Under the pieces are notes generated by a model. The model saw only the letters and a list, made by a program, of their open reading frames with translations, searched no databases and was not told where the DNA came from. DNA of 64,000 nucleotides from Gonocerus acuteangulatus. Taxonomy: Eukaryota > Arthropoda > Insecta > Hemiptera > Coreidae. The stretch spans positions 58,026,197 through 58,090,196 of the forward strand of contig OX328132.1 in NCBI GenBank assembly GCA_946811695.1, given 5' to 3'. Positions 10,545 to 22,456 of this stretch are shown piece after piece; positions within the stretch are counted from its first letter, which is position 1; the number at the start of each line of letters is the position of its first letter. A program made the position numbers and the translations under genes.

Positions 10545-11935
10545 CTAAGGTCATAAAAAGGATATCAAAATGTGTGTTAAATAAAATAAACAAGAAAATT
10601 AAAAAATAAAATAGCTAAAAAAGGTTATGTTCAGTTCCATTGTATTTGCAAATTGTCCTGAATTAGTATTTAACCAAAAATGTAAAAACAGTTTAATGGA
10701 ACTAAATCTAGAAATTTATAAATAAAAATAGCCATGGATGAAATGTAGTCACACAAAATAAATTATTTCAAGACACCACTTGGCTTACTCATCATAAACA
10801 ATTGGTTAAAATTCCCCATTACATACAATCGGTTTTATAGGCATGTTTCCAGCTTGTTCTACTTTTACAACACCATATTTTTCTCTGTTACAATAAATTT
10901 TATAGAGAATCTATGAAATTTCAATCCTACTTAGCATGAATGACAAGGTTTTAGAAATTTCAGATTAAAATATCTCTGATAATTATAACAAAGTAATATT
11001 TTCACCAGTATTGGAGTAAAGTAATACAACTTGACCAGTAGTACCTGCATAAACACCAAAAAGTCTGAAATTGTAAAATGGTTATATTCTGCCAAATCTG
11101 CTTGTTCCGTTTAACCCTGGATATGGCGCAATCCTTGGAGCACCGCAATCGGTCGCAACTCTCCTAATAGGACAGTTGCCATTTTTTGGCCTTAAAAAAT
11201 TCCTATATGCATTTTAAGATCTAAAGAAATTGAGATTTTTTGTAGAAATCTAAGAAATAAAATAAAATTGAAAATGCTGCAAATAGATGAATCAGCTCAA
11301 CGCCAAAAAATAAAGAGTAAAAACACTGATTTTGCGGTATCGCAACAAGGACATAATGTTTAGTTTCAGACCCCAAACCTCTCTAAGAGAGCTCTATCTC
11401 CCAAACCGGTGCTTATTTACTCTCTATGGATGTATACAAATCCACTAACATTGAAAATCATGAAAATAAAAAAAGATTAGGAAACTTTTCTAAGCTCTTC
11501 ACTATTGGGTAAATGCGAGCCAAATGCCATTATGAATAAACATATTTTCTGTGTTTGAACTCTATCAGTCCTCGAACATACACTCGAATAACCTCCACTC
11601 AACCTCCCATTATACTGACGGTCAGATCAAATGTTTTTTTGGCATTTTGGGAAAAATTTGTGTAAGAAAGGAAAAAAAAACTCCTTTTTTTCACATTTTC
11701 ATAATAAAATAATTCACCAAATGACTTATTCTGATTATATCAGTGAAGGGCTTTGCAAGTACTCTTAAAATGACCTAAATAATCAGGCGCAATGGTCCCA
11801 TTGGAACGGTGACGCTATATCCACTTCCCAAGCGATCTGATAGGCAATTAAAGGAGGATGCCGTGTAGAAGGGACTGACGTAGGAAAGTACAGGGGGGGG
11901 GGGAAGAGAACCTTGTGTTGAGGGACAGGACAGAA
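10545..11935. other. Unassigned AT-rich stretch upstream of the UQCR11 exon
   Basis: No recognised gene or repeat. The first UQCR11 exon could be here or further upstream. An exon-like patch on the minus strand (about 11010-11075, after a TTTCAG) was considered and not accepted. Confidence 0.3.
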
Positions 11936-11944
11936 ATACCTTAA

Positions 11945-12483
11945 GGTAAATCTGAAGGAGAGCATCCTCAGCACCGATTTTTCTTCAAAGATTGCACTAT
12001 AACGTATTTTGATGCACTAAACACGAATCCGTAGAAAAAAAAAAGTTGCTCTCAACTAGGAAAGAAGTTATTAAGCACTAAAGTGTTGTGAAAGCCATAA
12101 AAGACGGGGTAAACAGCGTATTTGTAAACACGCGCATGCACAATAGTCCTTAATGATGAAGTGTAATTGAAATTTAGATTCACCTGTGGTAGCTGACTTG
12201 TCGTAAACTGCCGCTTTTGGGCATACGTGCTATGCGTGTCCGCTCGCTCAAGAAGATATCAAACCCCTAGTCAATCCAACTCGCAGAAATTAATAGAATT
12301 CTATGCCCAAAAGTCGTCCTTCATAAAACCTTCATAACAGTGAACTTTTTTTTTTAAATAACTTCTTTTCTAGTTGAGAACAACTTTTTTTTTTTAACGG
12401 ATTCGTGTATAGTGCATCAAAATACGTTATAGTGCAAACTTTGAAGAAAATCAGTGCTGAGGACGCTCACCTTCAGATTTACC
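11945..12483. mobile_element. MITE with about 125-bp TIRs and 9-bp TSD (MULE-like)
   Basis: Both ends begin GGTAAATCTGAAGG read inward, and the similarity continues for about 125 bp (TGCACTATAACGTATTTTGA and CTCAACTAG blocks). ATACCTTAA flanks both sides (11936-11944, 12484-12492). Long TIRs with a 9-bp TSD are typical of Mutator-like elements. No transposase frame. The centre shares the CAATCCAACTCG block with the elements at 37767 and 45032. Confidence 0.65.
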
Positions 12484-13342
12484 ATACCTTAAAAACCACC
12501 CACCCGTTCTAATAGAACCATTGTGCCCAATATTAATAAATTGGGCACATTATTAATAGTTAATATAAACTATTAATTATTTACGTAATAAACACAAATT
12601 CACAAATATTTAATCAGAAAAATTTGAAACCGTCATAACTTTATTATTATTAGTAACAGTTGTGTTTCTGATAATACATGAAACATAATAATCAAAACAA
12701 AACCGAGTTACTTTCAAGAGTCAACTTAGCGTTCATATATTAATATACAAGGGGCAAGAAGGTTTTTACAATTAGACTTCACGATTAAACCATGTGGGCT
12801 GATATATCTATAGTGATTATTAAAAACAACATTTCACACTGTAAAAATTATTTGAAACAATTTATATCTATCATTCTTTTAATTTGTGGAAGATAAATAT
12901 GGTGTACTGAATAGAATAAGTGGTGAAATTGCAAAACCTTAAGATTGAATTCTAAACAATAACTGGTGATTTAACCCTTCATCAAATAAACTAGTTAAGA
13001 ATAATTTTCACCTAAATATTTATATATAGTTAGTGTAATCTTTGCGCATAATATTATTAGCATTCAAGACTAATCTAATGGCACTTCAGCCATCACTATT
13101 GGAAATAAGTAGATTGTATATTTATATTGTAAGAGTGTAAATTTCAAATACTTGCCATTTATGAAGTAATTGCAAGTGCTTCGGTCCTATCTTCATATTT
13201 ATAACTTTTAGTTACTACTATATCAATCGAGATTACAAATCTGAAAATCCTGTAGTGAACTGATCTAGAGAATTTAATATCGACTATTTCAAGGAGTAAC
13301 CAACCTCTCTGTACTGCATAGAGGGAAAATAATAAAGCAATA

Positions 13343-13474
13343 AGGGTGCGTTTACATCTGACACTTCTCGCAGGAAATATATCTCTGTCGTCGGATATAA
13401 TAATTATGATAATGATCTATCCGACTCCTAAGATATATATATCGTACGAGAAATGTCAGATGCAAACGCACCCT
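13343..13474. mobile_element. 132-bp hairpin MITE
   Basis: Ends are inverted repeats of about 28 bp (AGGGTGCGTTTACATCTGAC on the left; the right end matches in reverse complement with two or three differences), and the centre is also self-complementary. No coding potential. The duplicated target, if any, is too short to define. Confidence 0.55.
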
Positions 13475-14106
13475 AAGACATTTTATTGCTTGGCTCTTCC
13501 TACTGGTGATAAAACTAATGTATATAGAAAATAATTTCGGGGGGAACTAGGAGCACCTAGGCATTTGGAGTGTAGGGAAAATTTTTAATATTTTAGAGCA
13601 AAATGGGGGATTTTAAGGTCCTCTGGGCGCCTAGTAGACCAGGGTAAATTTAGAAGACATTTTTCGTCGTTATAGGTTTTATTTACATTAATTGTTCTCA
13701 CCAAGACAAAATTTCGAGAGGGGCTTCAGCTCCCCCCCTTTTATATAAGCCCATAGGTGGAAAATACAAATTCTAAGTAGTGCTGAATAGAATAAGAGGT
13801 GATAAAAGCTAAATAATAACGTTTAAATTAAAAATCTTAACTGAAAAATTAGGGCAGACAACCCCTCTGCTCGTTTAGCTAACGCTAGAGAACATAAACT
13901 TCCTCGGTTCAGCCTAGAGAATGGATAACAGAGAGACAAATAAGGCCCGAGTAGGAGGAAGAATATGCCGTTGAAGTCCAAGGAAAAGTTGAGAGTAAGG
14001 TATGAAGGAGGCTTCCCAAGCAATTGGCAACAACCATCACATAAATGCTCTTAACCGTAAAATAGGTTTGTCAAAATAAGGCACAAAAAAAGAGAAGGAA
14101 GTAAAG

Positions 14107-14271
14107 TTTTAGCGCTGTTCCTCCCTCCCTCTGTAGGGAGGAACCCCGCTTATATGGTTGACCTCATGACGCAATCCGGAAGTGCCGACTAGAAAATTTT
14201 ACGTTTCAGAACCCCTAGAGAGCGAAAATAACCGTGGCTTAAATGTGTACATATATATATTTGTCCCAGAA
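14107..14271 (-). mobile_element. HINE-like family 1, right-end fragment
   Basis: Reverse-oriented right terminus: TTTTAGCGC, terminal hairpin, conserved segment, then a short (TA)n at about 14251 where it stops. It joins the duplicated stretch at 14273. Confidence 0.55.
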
Positions 14272-14272
14272 A

Positions 14273-14574
14273 GTGAAACAAAATTCAGTCTTCCCACAAT
14301 TTTTTTTTTATTTTGCACTAGGCCTTTCAACACAAATGTGCCATCATCAGGTGCTGGCATGCATGTTCGTTTATGTTGTTACAGCATAATGCTGTTCCGG
14401 TAGAAGCTCGACAAGCTGTATTCATTTTTTTGATGTTTTCCGGTAGTGGGGTTGCTTAATTCCATAAGGTGAAACAAAATTCAGTCTTCCCACAAATTTT
14501 CTTTATTTTGCACTAGGCCTTTCAACACAAATGTGCCATCATCAGGTGCTGGCATGCATGTTCGTTTATGTTGT
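14273..14574 (-). repeat. Direct repeat of about 106 bp carrying a hammerhead-like core, Penelope-type end
   Basis: 14273-14380 and 14469-14574 are near-identical direct repeats. On the minus strand each contains CTGATGA, a short stem (GGCAC...GTGTT), then GAAAG. That order resembles the conserved core of hammerhead ribozymes known from Penelope-like element ends. Stem III and a cleavage site were not shown. Confidence 0.4.
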
Positions 14575-15385
14575 TTATATAAATGATTATTTACAATTTT
14601 TTCTGTGAATTTATTTGTATTCGTAGGAAAATTTGCGAATAAAATTTTATTTGTATTTTTATATTTAATATACGTGAATACAAATAAATTCGTATTCACA
14701 ATTATGAATACGAATTTATTTATATTCGTATTTACAAATATATGAAGTACGAATAAATTCGTATTTTTATTTATAAATAAAATTATGCCCATCGCTGTCT
14801 TGAGACAGGTTCTATTGGTTAAAGGATTCAATTTTCTAATCTAGGCAAAGGGCCAATCTCCTTCATATTGAAAACAAATGGAGAAAATTGAAAAAAATGG
14901 CTGGTTCATGAAAATCATACATGACCTGTGAAATCCCTAATTAGGAATTTCAGCAATGCTGACGGCCACTTTGACCACAAAGAGTCATTCCGACCGATGG
15001 TGCCTTTGACTTTTTTCTTCTTCGTGACTTGTAGATTCGAAATATGCAATAAAAAAAATGGACCTTGAAAAACATTTCAAGGTCAATTTTGCGGGGGACA
15101 ATATAGGGAGTTATTTATCCGATCTCAGATTTAAGAATCATCTGGCCAAAGGATAACAATTTTTTTTTCTGACACTCTGTACATGCTACCATATGTGACT
15201 CTGAAAAGAAAGGCAGCACTTCATGTAGTTCTTCTATACACATGACTTTCAAAGAGACTAACATAGCATGCGTATTTCCAATATTTAACCGTCACATATT
15301 CGTTGTCCATCTCACAGGAACTGTGATTTCTCAAAGCCATCCATTATGTCCATACTCTAGAATATTTTAATTCCAATAATTAACA

Positions 15386-15885
15386 AAACCCATCATGCAG
15401 GAGCTACATAACTAAGCACATTCCTGAGGTGGAAAGTTTTACCCAACATTCGTGATTAATTTGTTTAAACACAAAAAAAAAACATGAATAATTTTCACGT
15501 TTAAATTTGTAATTTTCTTTAGGTGTGTTGTGTGTGCAAGGTACATAATGGGATAAGCGAGTATAAATATCGGCCAGTACGGACAAATTAATAATTTGGT
15601 TCTTAGTAAACCCCCCTCCTAATGAATCGTTTTAGTTTATTTTTACAATACATCATTCTCTTTAAATACTCAAAAAATACAGAGTTTTGTTGCAATATAA
15701 CAAACATTATGGCTGGTATGGGCAAAATAGAAATTTTGGTCCAGAGCGAAAACCCCTTCCTAAAGGACAGATTTAGTTTATTTTTTCAACAAATTTTCTT
15801 TATAGATACTCACGATTTATATCAAGATTTCTCGAAATGTAACATCAATTGTAGCCGGTACGGGTAAATTGGTAATTGACTAAAA
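15386..15885 (+). mobile_element. HINE-like family 2, partial copy
   Basis: A degraded left block (CATGCAGGAGCTACATAACTAAGCAC) is followed by two units of the same 144-bp C-rich tandem repeat as in 3941-4430 (landmarks at 15608 and 15749). The right end is absent. Confidence 0.5.
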
Positions 15886-16431
15886 CCATTGATCTAGGCG
15901 CACGGTAGTGCGCCAGGCCAAGTTCCGGCCTAAGCATACTGTGTGTATATTACAGGCGGTCTTAGAGCCGATTTTTACCCTCTCATAACTTTCAACCAGG
16001 TAAAGATAAAGTTATGAAATTTTACACTGGTATTGTACTACTAGGTGTGAGTAAAACTGGAAATTTTCATAATTCTACATCGAATAGTTTCTGAGATATA
16101 AGCGATCGAAAATCGGGATTTATAGGACTCACTCACTCACTGACTCATCAAAATTATTAGGCACTTCCCATGATGCTAGAGACTTGAAATTTTGCATGAA
16201 GATAGATATGAAGACGTTAATAAAGGAAAAAATCGAAAAATCGCGAAAGGTTGTGTTTGACTCCGCTTCCGGGGCGGGGGCGTGCCAGTTTTGTACTTCC
16301 TTCGGAAACCCGTCATTCCGTCCGAAACCCATGATGTGGGGTATCAAATGAATTGTCTCGGTATGAAGAACCTATATTTGATGTTTTAAGAAACAATTAG
16401 ACGCATATAGGTTCGGTAAAAATCTTATACC

Positions 16432-16870
16432 AGCTGTCTGTCTGTATGTTTGTTCCTCTTACAAATCCGTACCGTTTGACCGATTTTGACCAAACTTGGG
16501 ACACAGATGGGTCTTGATACGGGGAGAATCATAGGCTAGGTTAAATTGTCTATCAGCTGTCTGTCTGTCAGTTTGTTCCTTATACAAATACACACCGTTT
16601 GACCGATTTTGACAAAATTTGACACACATGTCAGTCTTTATCCGGGTAGTGTCTTAGGCTAGTCAAAATCGTCTATCAGCTGTCTGTCTGCATGTTGATT
16701 CCTTACACAAATTCACACCACTTGACCGATTTTGACCAAACTTGGCACACAGGTAGGCTTTGGTCCGGGGAATGCACTAGGCTAGGTAAAAAAGGTCTTT
16801 CAGCTGTCTGTCTGTATGTTTGTTCCTTATACAAATTCACACCGTTTGGCCTATTTTGATACGGGAGTGT
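16432..16870. repeat. Tandem array, 123-bp period, about 3.5 units
   Basis: AGCTGTCTGTCTG starts at 16432, 16555, 16678 and 16802, spaced 123, 123 and 124 bp. Each unit carries CCGTTTGACCGATTTTGAC. The array is flanked by a direct repeat of about 115 bp (16275-16405 and 16905-17015) containing GTGGGGTATCAAATGAAT, so the whole block probably belongs to one mobile element. Confidence 0.75.
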
Positions 16871-17409
16871 CATATTACCTATGACGTTTTCTACTTTTTG
16901 TTCCATCGAAATGCCATCATTCCTTCTGAAACCCATCATGTGGGGTATCAAATGAATCTTCTTGGTAAGGAGAACCTATATTTGATGTTTTAAAAAACAT
17001 TTCGACGCATCTTAACAAAAACAGTTGTGACTTCTTTCTTAAATGTAGTAAATAAAGTCGTAGGGGTTCACTGCATAATATACTTCAAAGCAGATACTAA
17101 GTTTTTCAAAGTCGAGCCATCTAAATTACAAAGTTTAGGATCACAAACCCAAAATGTATCGTCTTTGTTCTTATATTTTTCTTGAAGGCCTTCTGCACTT
17201 TCCCTATTGTGATCTTTATCCTCGGGATAAGGTTCCTGTGTTTTACAGTGTAATAGTTTAGTTAAGGAGAGCAATCAATTTGTCCTCTAGAGTAATGTCA
17301 TCTGGAAGAGCTTCTAACTTTTCTAGTCTAGTGATTAGATGTATGTAGGTTGATTATTGGTATCAAATATCAAGCAGTAAGGAGAACCTTATGCAGAATC
17401 CAAAGACCC

Positions 17410-18051
17410 TGTGGAGATGTAATGATTGGACAAGCGACCACTGGTGGACCAATGAGAAGCATCCAGGCACCGACTTTGACACATGACTTTGACCGAGGCA
17501 CCCCGACCTCGGCCTATGAATAGGGGCGTTCCTGCTGCCCAGAAGACAATAATAATAAATTTGGGAGGGTGGGAAAAAAAAAAAAAAAAAAAACCAGAAG
17601 TCATTCGGATCCGGCTCTCCCTCCAGAACACACCAGCTCTCTCAGGACACTCCAGCTCTCTCAGGACCAGCCTCCAGCCATGCACTCAGGATGAAGGACC
17701 TAGCTACCTGCTCTACCTCTCTCTCCGGACAAAGCTCGAAGTACCCAGTGGTCAAGCCAGCCTCCAGTCATTACACTCCCGACTCCTACTACCCCCAACT
17801 CTAGTCAATACCTGGCTCATTTATTTTCTTCCTTACTCCTCTCACTCCCGCTTCGAGGAACGGCTACGGCTCAGTACCGAACACCTTCTCCCCGACTCAG
17901 TGGAACAGCTAAGGCCTAGTACCTAGTCGGTATCCCCCAGGTTCAAGGAAGCGCCCTTAACCGGGACACAGTACTTACCTGGTTACCTTCTCCCGACACA
18001 TCCTTCCAACCCTTCCTAGCCTACCTTTAGTAGCGACACCCAAGCGCTACA
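17410..18051. mobile_element. Solo LTR candidate, 642 bp, with 4-bp TSD
   Basis: Begins TGTGGAGATG and ends AGCGCTACA (TGT...ACA), with ACCC on both sides (17406-17409, 18052-18055). It is GC-rich against AT-rich flanks and has a TATA-like ATGAATAGGGG at about 17517 and a long A run at 17574-17593. The size, ends and 4-bp duplication fit a Gypsy-type LTR left after recombination. No related copy is in the window for comparison. Confidence 0.55.
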
Positions 18052-18133
18052 ACCCTGGTTTTATATGAAGTACAAAAGCCAGTAGGTATGCGGCAACTAA
18101 ATTCTATTTAATACTTAGAAAAAAGTAATGAGA

Positions 18134-18876
18134 TCCCCAAAAAAACATAAATGTGAAATAGAGGCCAAGTTCCTGCCCCCACAAAGAAACACTCCCTTCC
18201 TCAAAGATATCCCCTCCTAACACCCCCCCCCCAAAACGCTTTACCATTCCACACTCCAAAAAAGTAGTATGAGTTGGTGTATTAATTCAACCAAAAATAT
18301 TTGCCAATACAAGAGATGATACAAGAAAGAAATGTCCAAGTTCATTACTTGGAATACCTCATAGTTACTTACTAAGAACAGTAAAGACACTTCAACTGAC
18401 CTTTAAAAACAACAATAAAAATACTTATATCCAGTTACTAAAATATCACTTTCCTCAACCAGGTATATTCTTAAACTTGGCAATGTTTAGTTTTTCTCTA
18501 AAGATAATTTCGGCACAAAAAAAAAACATTGCGAAGTTTAAGAGTATACCTGGTTGAGGAAAGTGATATTTTAGTAACTGGATATAAGTATTTTTATTGT
18601 TGTTTTTAAAGGTCAGTTGAAGTGTCTTTACTGTTCTTAGTAAGTAACTATGAGGTATTCCAAGTAATGAACTTGGACATTTCTTTCTTGTATCATCTCT
18701 TGTATTGGCAAATATTTTTGGTTGAATTAATACACCAACTCATACTACTTTTTTGGAGTGTGGAATGGTAAAGCGTTTTGGGGGGGGGTTTAGGAGGGGA
18801 TATCTTTGAGGAAGGGAGTGTTTCTTTGTGGGGGCAGGAACTTGGCCTCTATTTCACATTTATGTTTTTTGGGGAT
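18134..18876. repeat. Near-perfect inverted repeat, about 355-bp arms, 35-base loop
   Basis: 18134-18488 pairs with 18524-18876 almost base for base. The arms differ mainly in homopolymer lengths (a C/G run and an A/T run). The loop is at 18489-18523. No ORF of note. It lies about 80 bp from the solo LTR. Confidence 0.85.
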
Positions 18877-19224
18877 AGAACTTACCTCTAATAAGGCACT
18901 CCTGTTTCTCTATGAATGAGACGTTTCTCGCAAATTGTTTCTTCAGCCCACTGTTTTTGAGCAATCCTTTCTTATTCAATACAAAAAATAAGTCTACCTT
19001 AAAAAACAAAACAAAAACCAGAAAATTGGACATAGCTCATTTTCACTTTGGAATAGGAATTTAAATTAACTTTTTTGTTGGAAATTATGGCTAGAATCAC
19101 CTTCCAGAGTTTGGCTACCTAGAATTGAATCACCCTTTATATATACATATGTAAATATAAAGTTTAACAGGGGTAATTTTCGGTATTTAGTAGGTAGGAG
19201 GGATGAAGATTTAAGAAACTTTTT

Positions 19225-20225
19225 TTAATCCTTTCGTTGCTCTGAACGAGTTAGCTCGCGTACGACTTGCAGGGCTCCAGACGCTCCACACGAGATAACT
19301 CGTTTTCTATTTTCGGTACCCCTGACGCTCCACATGAGTTAACTCGTGTCCTGTCTTAGCCCCGTATTTTGCTTCTCCGGCTTAGTGCTATTAGCTCGTA
19401 TAAAATCAGGACCTAGCGAGAACAAGGAGCGTTCTCAGCTTCATTAAATCCACGTCCAATGTCTTATCCCTGAGGCATGATAAAGAAGTCATAATGAAAC
19501 AATGCACTACATTTTCTAAGCATTTTTAGAATCTTTGATAGCTTACAATTTTTCTCTAAAGGTTAAAGCAGTAGAGGCTTTACATCTCAATTTTCTTTTA
19601 ATTGCTAGTCGAGTTGATTTTATTATTTACGAATAGAGCTTCCCCTGGTTCTTCAAATATATAATTTTCGATTTCATGAAATCCTTTTTGTAGTGTATTA
19701 ATTTGAAATGATATATTGTGCAATTATAATAATAACTATAAAAAAAAAATGTAAAGTCCTACAATCGACATTGTTATGGATTATTGTTGGATATTGAAGC
19801 TGGTGTGCCTCGCCGCCTATATGCAGGGTCGTACTCTGACTTGTCTTTCCAGTCATATTGTTACTGTTTATATTTTTCTGTCACAATTTGGATCTTGTGC
19901 GGTCGGTATAAATAGCCTCCTTAGATATGAGTGACGATGCACCTCGTTTTCGATCTGACGAAAAGATAAGGCAAATGCTCCAGGAGACCAAAGACGAAGA
20001 TTTTGGGGGTATTTCTTCAGATTCATTTCCATGATAGAAAATTTCTTTTAGCATAAAATTACCAATATAAAGGACACTTGACATTATAAGTTAATAATTC
20101 CAAATATATAACAAGAGGATGCAGAGCCGAGCAGTAGTGAAGTGGAGATGAGGAGTGATTGGCGAGATTATGGGGGAAGCCAGACGGGTAGGCATCTACA
20201 GTAAGGTCGCTGAGTCGAGCTACAC
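19225..20225 (+). pseudogene. piggyBac-like element, 5' end and N-terminal ORF fragment
   Basis: TTAA at 19225 is followed by TCCTTTCGTTGCTC and by subterminal palindromic motifs (GACGCTCCACACGAG, ACTCGT repeats). A TATAAATA lies at 19898-19905. A short frame at 19927-20034 starts MSDDAPRFRSDEKIRQMLQE and is acidic, like the N terminus of piggyBac transposases. After its stop another acidic frame (EPSSSEVEMRSDW) continues near 20125. The catalytic part and the 3' end are missing. Family call is inference. Confidence 0.4.
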
Positions 20226-20418
20226 GGGTGGTGGGGGAACTACGTCATACAGGCCTCCCCCGCCCTGCGTCCCTGACGGCGGGGAAATGTTCCCTCTCTC
20301 TCTTTTAATATACACTCTTCACTGTCCTATTTTTATTTAATATTTGTTTCATTTACTTCTCTATTTAATAAACAAATATTTCAACAATCATTTTTATTTA
20401 CTTAGTTATTCTAACCTG

Positions 20419-21895
20419 TTTTAGCGCGGTGCCTCCCTCCCTTCATAGGGAGGAACCCACTTATAAGGTTGATCTCATGAAACAATCCGGAAGTACCGAC
20501 TAGAAAATTTTGCGTTTCAGAACCCCTAGAGACCGAAAATGACGGTGGTTCAAATTTGTATATATATATAAATATATATATATATATTTGTCTGTTCGCT
20601 CTCTAGGTCCCAGAAGTATGGTCCGATTTTGATGAAATTTAGTACAAAAATCTTTCGTCTAATTTGAAAGGTCAAGTTCGTTAACTAGCAGAATCCGCCC
20701 ACAGGAACATGGTTTTTGGAGCGAAATTCGCGCAAAAAAATCGTTCCGCTTACTTCATATGCTTGCAAATATTCGTTTTATAGGCTTCTTGCCTTAAGAA
20801 AACGAATGAAAACATTTTTAATGCGATAGCTTTAACCGTTTTCGAGAAAATTGGAAAAATGTTTGTTGAATAACGTTTTTGATTTGGGTACTTAGAATCA
20901 TGGGATTCAGTTGAAACATTTTCTGCATGTTCGAATTTCATCAAAACTAATATGTTGAAAATTTGGTTACGTTTAGAGTTAAGGAAGAGTTAAAATAAAA
21001 TGTTTTATTAACAGACATGAAAAGTTCTGGTAACTTTCGTTAATATCTCGAAAACGGTTGAGAACCTTGCGAAGCGGAAGGTTACCATTCGAAAGCTTAC
21101 TAAATGCTCTACAAAAAGGTTCTGAAGAAAGTTTTGATGAGGCGATGTCAATCGGAGAAATAAGTGCATAAAACTTAGAAGTTTGATAAAGAATAATTGA
21201 TTTCGTTTATTTAAACGGTTCATTTTGTCTGTTTTTATTTATTGTTATTTTTTTTTATTGCTTCTAGTAGGAGGGAGTATTTCTCAATAAAACAGGGGAA
21301 TAAATACAAATTCTCTGAACTTGTAACAAAACTGAAAACGTAAATATTCTCCGTGTAGAGTCAGACATCTGTCCGGGTCGAGGTAGTAGGCAGGCTTCAG
21401 GTAGGCTTTTATTGCACTTCATAAATCAAGATGCATCGTAGGACAGCTGACAGCTACTTTACCTGTAGGAAGTCACGCAGCCAAATCCTATACTAGGAAT
21501 ATAATTATATTTTGTGGTTGTATGTGGCCGTAGTTCATTAAAAAATAACACTACTTTCTCATTTTCTTGTACAATTTTATTTTATTTAATTGCATTTACA
21601 AGTAAAATGGATATGTTAGTAATGCAAGTTAAGTAAATTAGAAACATATTCGTAGCAGAGTCTTCGTAGACCGAAACTTGGGACGGCGGAAAGAGGAATT
21701 TCCGCTTAGGATAGTTTCATGCCTAGCCGACAATGTTGTTTTTTTTTTTGTTTTTTTTTTTTTTTTTTAATATTTGTTTACTTTAGGATTGATCTAAACA
21801 AAGTAATAACTGTTTCTATTCTAAGTCTACAAAATGACACTAGGAATATGAATGGAACCGCGCTAAGATGACGCAGTTCCTGCGAGTCGGACTTT
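20419..21895 (-). mobile_element. HINE-like family 1, complete minus-strand copy with an insertion
   Basis: Right end (TTTTAGCGCGG, hairpin) at 20419, (TA)n at 20561-20587, body, and left-terminal block at 21855-21895. About 0.5 kb (21262-21790) is not part of other copies and includes a long T-rich run at 21739-21769, so it is a secondary insertion. Confidence 0.6.
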
Positions 21896-22411
21896 TTAAT
21901 TGGTTGTTTTTGTTTTAACTTGCATTTATCAGTAAAATTAGTATTTTAGTTAAATAAGCCAAGAAACAATGAAAGGTATTGGTAATAAGTTTGGAGTGGC
22001 TGTGGCTAATCATGATGGCATATACATAAGTTTGTTTTTAATTCTCCTATCTACATGACCTTCTTCATAGCCTTCAAATGAAGTTATCGTTATTTTTTAT
22101 TTTATAGAAAGATTTAACCCACGAGAGAATGGAATTTTATTGGCCACAAAGCACATATTTACAGTTGATTATAACAGTAAAATGAAATTGCTAGTAAAAC
22201 AAGAAACTTAAAATGACAACGAATTTGTGGTTGTTTGGAATAGAGCCTTCTGAGCAGTAGTCGAAGAGTGAGTACGTTTTCAGAACATAATTGTATTGAC
22301 TTATTCAGCCATCCTCAAGAATGAGGATTAAGAATTATCCGCTTCTGTGTAAGTTGGTTACTGTCAGTTTCCTGTGATTTGTGATGCCTAATCTATTCCA
22401 TTTCTTCGAGA

Positions 22412-22456
22412 TGTACGGAACCGCGCTAAGATGACGCAGTTCCTGCGAGTACATTT
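22412..22456 (-). mobile_element. HINE-like family 1, isolated left terminus
   Basis: Only the left-terminal block, with both inverted hairpin halves, is present, in reverse. It abuts the 3' end of the transposase relic at 22455-23460. Confidence 0.5.

Noticed and set aside
11000..11080. Exon-like minus-strand patch sharing TTTTTGGTGTTT with the UQCR11 exon
   Set aside because: After the shared 12 bases the reading diverges from UQCR11; likely chance.
16432..16870. Regular repeats as a CRISPR-like array
   Set aside because: Whole 123-bp units repeat, with no short repeat/unique spacer pattern; the DNA is eukaryotic.
17483..17926. 147-aa plus-strand frame
   Set aside because: Lies entirely inside the solo LTR candidate, crosses a poly(A) run, and has a low-complexity Ser/Leu-rich reading.
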